From positions 1 to 22,323 of the IMG/VR virus record IMGVR_UViG_3300006802_000652: DNA of 22,323 nt. The stretch is one strand, 5' to 3'. This stretch comes from a virus. The position numbers were made by a program, and so were the translations under genes. Below are positions 20,605 through 22,323 of this stretch, in pieces; the stretch's first letter is position 1; each line of letters opens with the position of its first letter. The notes under the pieces were generated by a model. The model was not told where the DNA came from, made no database searches, and saw only the letters and a program-made list of their open reading frames with translations.

Positions 20605-20787
20605 CAGTGTATGCTTATATAGGAATACAACCATGCACCAATATGGGGCGGGGAGGGGATTGCCCTGGAGTAAATTTTTATGTACCCGCTGAGATACAAA
20701 AAAGGAGCAAAATAGGTAAAAACTATCCAGTAATTGGGGACACCACAATGTAAACTATCTTGTTGATTCTAAAAAGAAAACACTAAA

Positions 20788-20802
20788 TGAGAACTATTCT
20801 CA
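20788..20802. promoter_or_regulatory. 7-1-7 palindrome, copy 2
   Basis: TGAGAAC-T-ATTCTCA has the same arms and spacing as the site at 20404-20418, about 380 bp away. The pair may bind one regulator and loop the DNA between them. Confidence 0.5.
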
Positions 20803-20853
20803 ATAAGGAATAACAAAAGGTGGACAGAACAGCACACAGAAGTGACGCAGAAG

Positions 20854-20907
20854 CTGCACAGAGCAAGACATAAAAGTAACTACACAGTCTGCACAGAGCA
20901 ACACATA
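20854..20907. repeat. Two 19-bp direct repeats with one mismatch
   Basis: CTGCACAGAGCAAGACATA (20854-20872) and the same with C for G at position 14 (20889-20907), period 35 bp. A related AGCAACACA follows near 20922 and ACAGCACACAGAAG precedes at about 20828. The plus strand here is T-poor. They lie just upstream of the rightward promoter. Confidence 0.8.
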
Positions 20908-20944
20908 GAGTGTCACCTCTAAGCAACACAAAAGCATAAAAACC

Positions 20945-20973
20945 TTGACTTTTTAGTAAAAATATGCTATAAT
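20945..20973 (+). promoter_or_regulatory. Near-consensus sigma-70 promoter, rightward
   Basis: TTGACT (20945-20950; 5 of 6), 17-nt spacer rich in A/T, TATAAT (20968-20973; 6 of 6). The predicted start is near 20980-20981, exactly at the base of the stem-loop that follows. It would drive the small-terminase, holin and endolysin genes with a leader of about 150 nt. Confidence 0.88.
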
Positions 20974-20980
20974 CGGGCTT

Positions 20981-21051
20981 ACTAAAGAGAATATGACGAG
21001 TAAGGGCTGTTTTAATAATAATAAATACAACTCGTCACCAATCTCTTTAGT
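20981..21051 (+). promoter_or_regulatory. Long stem-loop at the 5' end of the rightward transcript
   Basis: ACTAAAGAGA (20981-20990) pairs with TCTCTTTAGT (21042-21051), and TGACGAGT (20994-21001) pairs with ACTCGTCA (21030-21037), leaving a small internal loop and a 28-nt A/U-rich loop. The base of the stem coincides with the expected transcript start. It may shield the 5' end from decay, control translation, or act at DNA level; no T-run follows, so it is not a typical terminator. Confidence 0.75.
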
Positions 21052-21104
21052 TACACAGTGTAACACAATGTTACATAGTGTGTTCGGTGTAACACGGTAA
21101 CACC
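21050..21104. repeat. Cluster of five GTTAC/GTAAC half-sites
   Basis: Half-sites start at 21050, 21060, 21070, 21089 and 21097; the first three are phased by 10 bp with alternating orientation, giving overlapping palindromes TTACAC-A-GTGTAA (21051-21063) and TGTAAC-ACAAT-GTTACA (21059-21075). A CACGG-TAACA-CCGTG hairpin overlaps the last. It lies in the leader just before the small-terminase-like gene, so it may be its binding site or a repressor array. Confidence 0.6.
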
Positions 21105-21130
21105 GTGGCAAATTAAAGAAAGGTTCCATA

Positions 21131-21484
21131 GTGGGTAGACCTAGGAAAGATGTTGTTAAAAGCAAAACCAAGGGTAGTCGTGGTGTTGTTGGAAGACCCA
21201 AGGGGGACGCCTCAATCATTAACGAATACAAGGCACGTATGTTGGCATCGCCCCGCAGTGAGAAGGTGTTAAATGCAATATACGATGCTGCCTTAGATGC
21301 TGAACACAAGAATCAGGCTGCTGCGTGGAAACTGATTATGGATAGGTTTTTGCCCCTGTCGTATTTTGAAAAGGATGGGCAGAACAGTGGTAGAGCCAGC
21401 ATCAGTATAAATATCACGGGTGTTGGAGAGAGCCAGCCTGAGATTGTTCAAGATATTACGGACGTGGAGGTGAGGGATGATTGA
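21131..21484 (+). CDS. Putative terminase small subunit-like DNA-binding protein (117 aa)
   Basis: The start is GTG with AAAGG 7 nt upstream. The basic N-terminus holds two AT-hook-like cores, GRPRK (2-6) and GRPKG (21-25), followed by a helical body (INEYKARMLASPRSEKVLNAI; AALDAEHKNQAAAWKLIMDR) and a beta-type end (SISINITGVG). Similar proteins lie by the packaging and lysis genes of marine podoviruses and are taken as small terminase or DNA-maturation proteins that recognise the packaging site. The call is by resemblance and context; the large terminase is not in the window. It overlaps the holin start by 8 bp. Confidence 0.55.
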   Translation: MGRPRKDVVKSKTKGSRGVVGRPKGDASIINEYKARMLASPRSEKVLNAIYDAALDAEHKNQAAAWKLIMDRFLPLSYFEKDGQNSGRASISINITGVGESQPEIVQDITDVEVRDD

Positions 21485-21881
21485 TGCACTGCTGAACATC
21501 GGCGGTAAGCTGGTAGACAAACTTATCCCTGACCCAAAGGCTAAAGCTGCTGCTCAGTTAGAGTTGGCTAAGATGGCTCAGGATGGGGAGTTGGCTAAGT
21601 TGGCTAACGAAACTGACCTGTTCAAGACAGAGCAGAACAACCTTACTGGCAGGCATCAGGCTGACATGGCGAGTGATAGTTGGCTTAGTAAGAATATACG
21701 CCCGATGACACTGATAGCCATCCTCACAGGATATTTTGTTTTTGCGTTGATGTCTGCTTTTGACCTAGACACCAATGCTGCTTACGTGGAGTTGTTAGGA
21801 CAATGGGGGATGCTTATTATGTCATTCTACTTTGGCGGGCGCACCTTAGAAAAAATCATTGACCTAAGGAAAAAACCATGA
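21477..21881 (+). CDS. Holin, GTA/3TM-holin type (134 aa)
   Basis: The N-terminal two-fifths is a charged Ala/Lys helix (PKAKAAAQLELAKMAQDGEL). WLSKNIRPMTLIAILTGYFVFALM (69-92) gives one membrane helix, and LLGQWGMLIMSFYFGGRTLEK (106-126) gives another. The SKNIRPMT and FGGRTLEK segments are hallmarks of the 3TM holin family first described in gene transfer agents. Holins permeabilise the inner membrane at the end of infection so that endolysin reaches the wall. The start has GGAGGTGAG upstream. It overlaps the endolysin start as ATGA, a normal lysis cassette. Confidence 0.88.
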   Translation: MIDALLNIGGKLVDKLIPDPKAKAAAQLELAKMAQDGELAKLANETDLFKTEQNNLTGRHQADMASDSWLSKNIRPMTLIAILTGYFVFALMSAFDLDTNAAYVELLGQWGMLIMSFYFGGRTLEKIIDLRKKP

Positions 21882-22323
21882 AGTTTTCACTGAGTAAACG
21901 CAGTCTGGACAGGTTGGAAGGTGTGGATGAAGACCTTATTAAGGTGGTGAAGTTTGCCATTGGGATGACCCGCACTGACTTTGGTGTCACCGAGGGCTTG
22001 CGTTCCATTGCACGTCAAGAGGAATTGGTCAACAAGGGTGCTTCCAAGACAATGAAGAGTATGCACATCGTAGGACGTGCTGTTGACTTGGTGGCTTACG
22101 ACAACGGCTCTGTGGTGTGGGAACTACCTTTCTATTTTGATGTTGCTGACGCCATGAAAGAGGCAGCAGTGATGGTTGATGTGCCTTTGCAGTGGGGAGC
22201 AGCGTGGCACATTGAGGACATACGTAAGTTTGATGGGAGCATGAAAGATGCTTACAACGCCTACGTTGACCTACGCCGCAGTCAAGGAAGAACGCCATTC
22301 ATTGACGCCCCTCACTTCCAAAT
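21878..22323 (+). CDS. Endolysin, M15-family peptidase, cut by the window end
   Basis: The ATG overlaps the holin TGA (ATGA) and has AAGGA upstream. About 148 residues are visible, with the reading frame still open at 22323. Zinc ligands of the M15/VanY-like L-alanyl-D-glutamate peptidase fold are present: H63 and D70 in SMHIVGRAVDLV, and H146 in DAPHFQ. WGAAWHIEDI (106-115) is typical for phage members. It would cleave peptide stems of peptidoglycan once the holin opens the membrane. Only the last few residues seem to be missing, since these enzymes usually end shortly after the PHFQ motif. No Rz/Rz1 genes are seen in the window. Confidence 0.92.
   Translation, partial: MKFSLSKRSLDRLEGVDEDLIKVVKFAIGMTRTDFGVTEGLRSIARQEELVNKGASKTMKSMHIVGRAVDLVAYDNGSVVWELPFYFDVADAMKEAAVMVDVPLQWGAAWHIEDIRKFDGSMKDAYNAYVDLRRSQGRTPFIDAPHFQ

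Larger units (their letters stand above)
20215..21130. other. Non-coding hub between divergent operons (916 bp)
   Basis: No convincing gene lies here: open frames such as 20196-20423 and 20553-20753 on the plus strand lack ribosome sites and have odd composition. The stretch holds divergent promoters, DnaA boxes, an AT-rich segment (about 20354-20384), direct repeats, two operator-like palindromes, a long stem-loop and a cluster of GTTAC half-sites, all listed separately. The part 20605-20787 shows a G-rich run (about 20644-20658) and nothing else I can name. Confidence 0.8.

Noticed and set aside
20553-20753. 66-codon plus-strand ORF in the hub
   Set aside because: It runs through the direct repeats, has no ribosome site and has an implausible protein sequence.

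Overview
The window looks like part of a lytic, podovirus-like phage genome from a Gram-negative host. It carries a T7-type replication set (family A DNA polymerase with proofreading, primase-helicase, 5'-3' exonuclease, gp2.5-like ssDNA-binding protein) and nucleotide-supply genes (ThyX and a B12-dependent class II ribonucleotide reductase). It also has a holin with an M15 endolysin and long Ala/Gln-rich virion proteins. The gene content recalls the SIO1/cobavirus-type podoviruses; that placement is inference, since no major capsid gene, large terminase or RNA polymerase lies in the window.

Layout. (1) 1-4690, plus strand: end of a tail-type protein, a tail-fibre-like module and three putative internal virion proteins, closed by a bidirectional terminator at 4691-4727. 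(2) 4723-16276, minus strand: one dense operon of overlapping genes for replication and dNTP synthesis, with two HNH proteins and many genes under 80 codons. (3) 16277-16456: a boundary with a minus-strand terminator, an 11-bp tandem repeat and a promoter candidate. (4) 16457-20214, minus strand: an accessory block holding an ArdC-type antirestriction protein, a cysteine-rich GP88-like protein, zinc-ribbon and membrane miniproteins, and a repeated intergenic hairpin module. (5) 20215-21130: a 916-bp non-coding hub between divergent promoters, with DnaA boxes, direct repeats, operator-like palindromes, a near-consensus sigma-70 promoter and a stem-loop at its predicted start. (6) 21131-22323, plus strand: small-terminase-like protein, holin and endolysin (cut by the window end).

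How it works together. Host RNA polymerase could fire both ways from the hub: leftward into anti-defence genes and then, past the 16.4 kb boundary, replication and nucleotide genes; rightward into packaging and lysis genes. The most notable observations are the nrdJ gene interrupted by one in-frame TAA, the oriC-like DnaA-box cluster, the two intergenic modules whose hairpin stems differ in sequence but keep pairing, the stem-loop at the rightward promoter start, and eight AAGCTT sites inside one 861-bp gene beside ardC.
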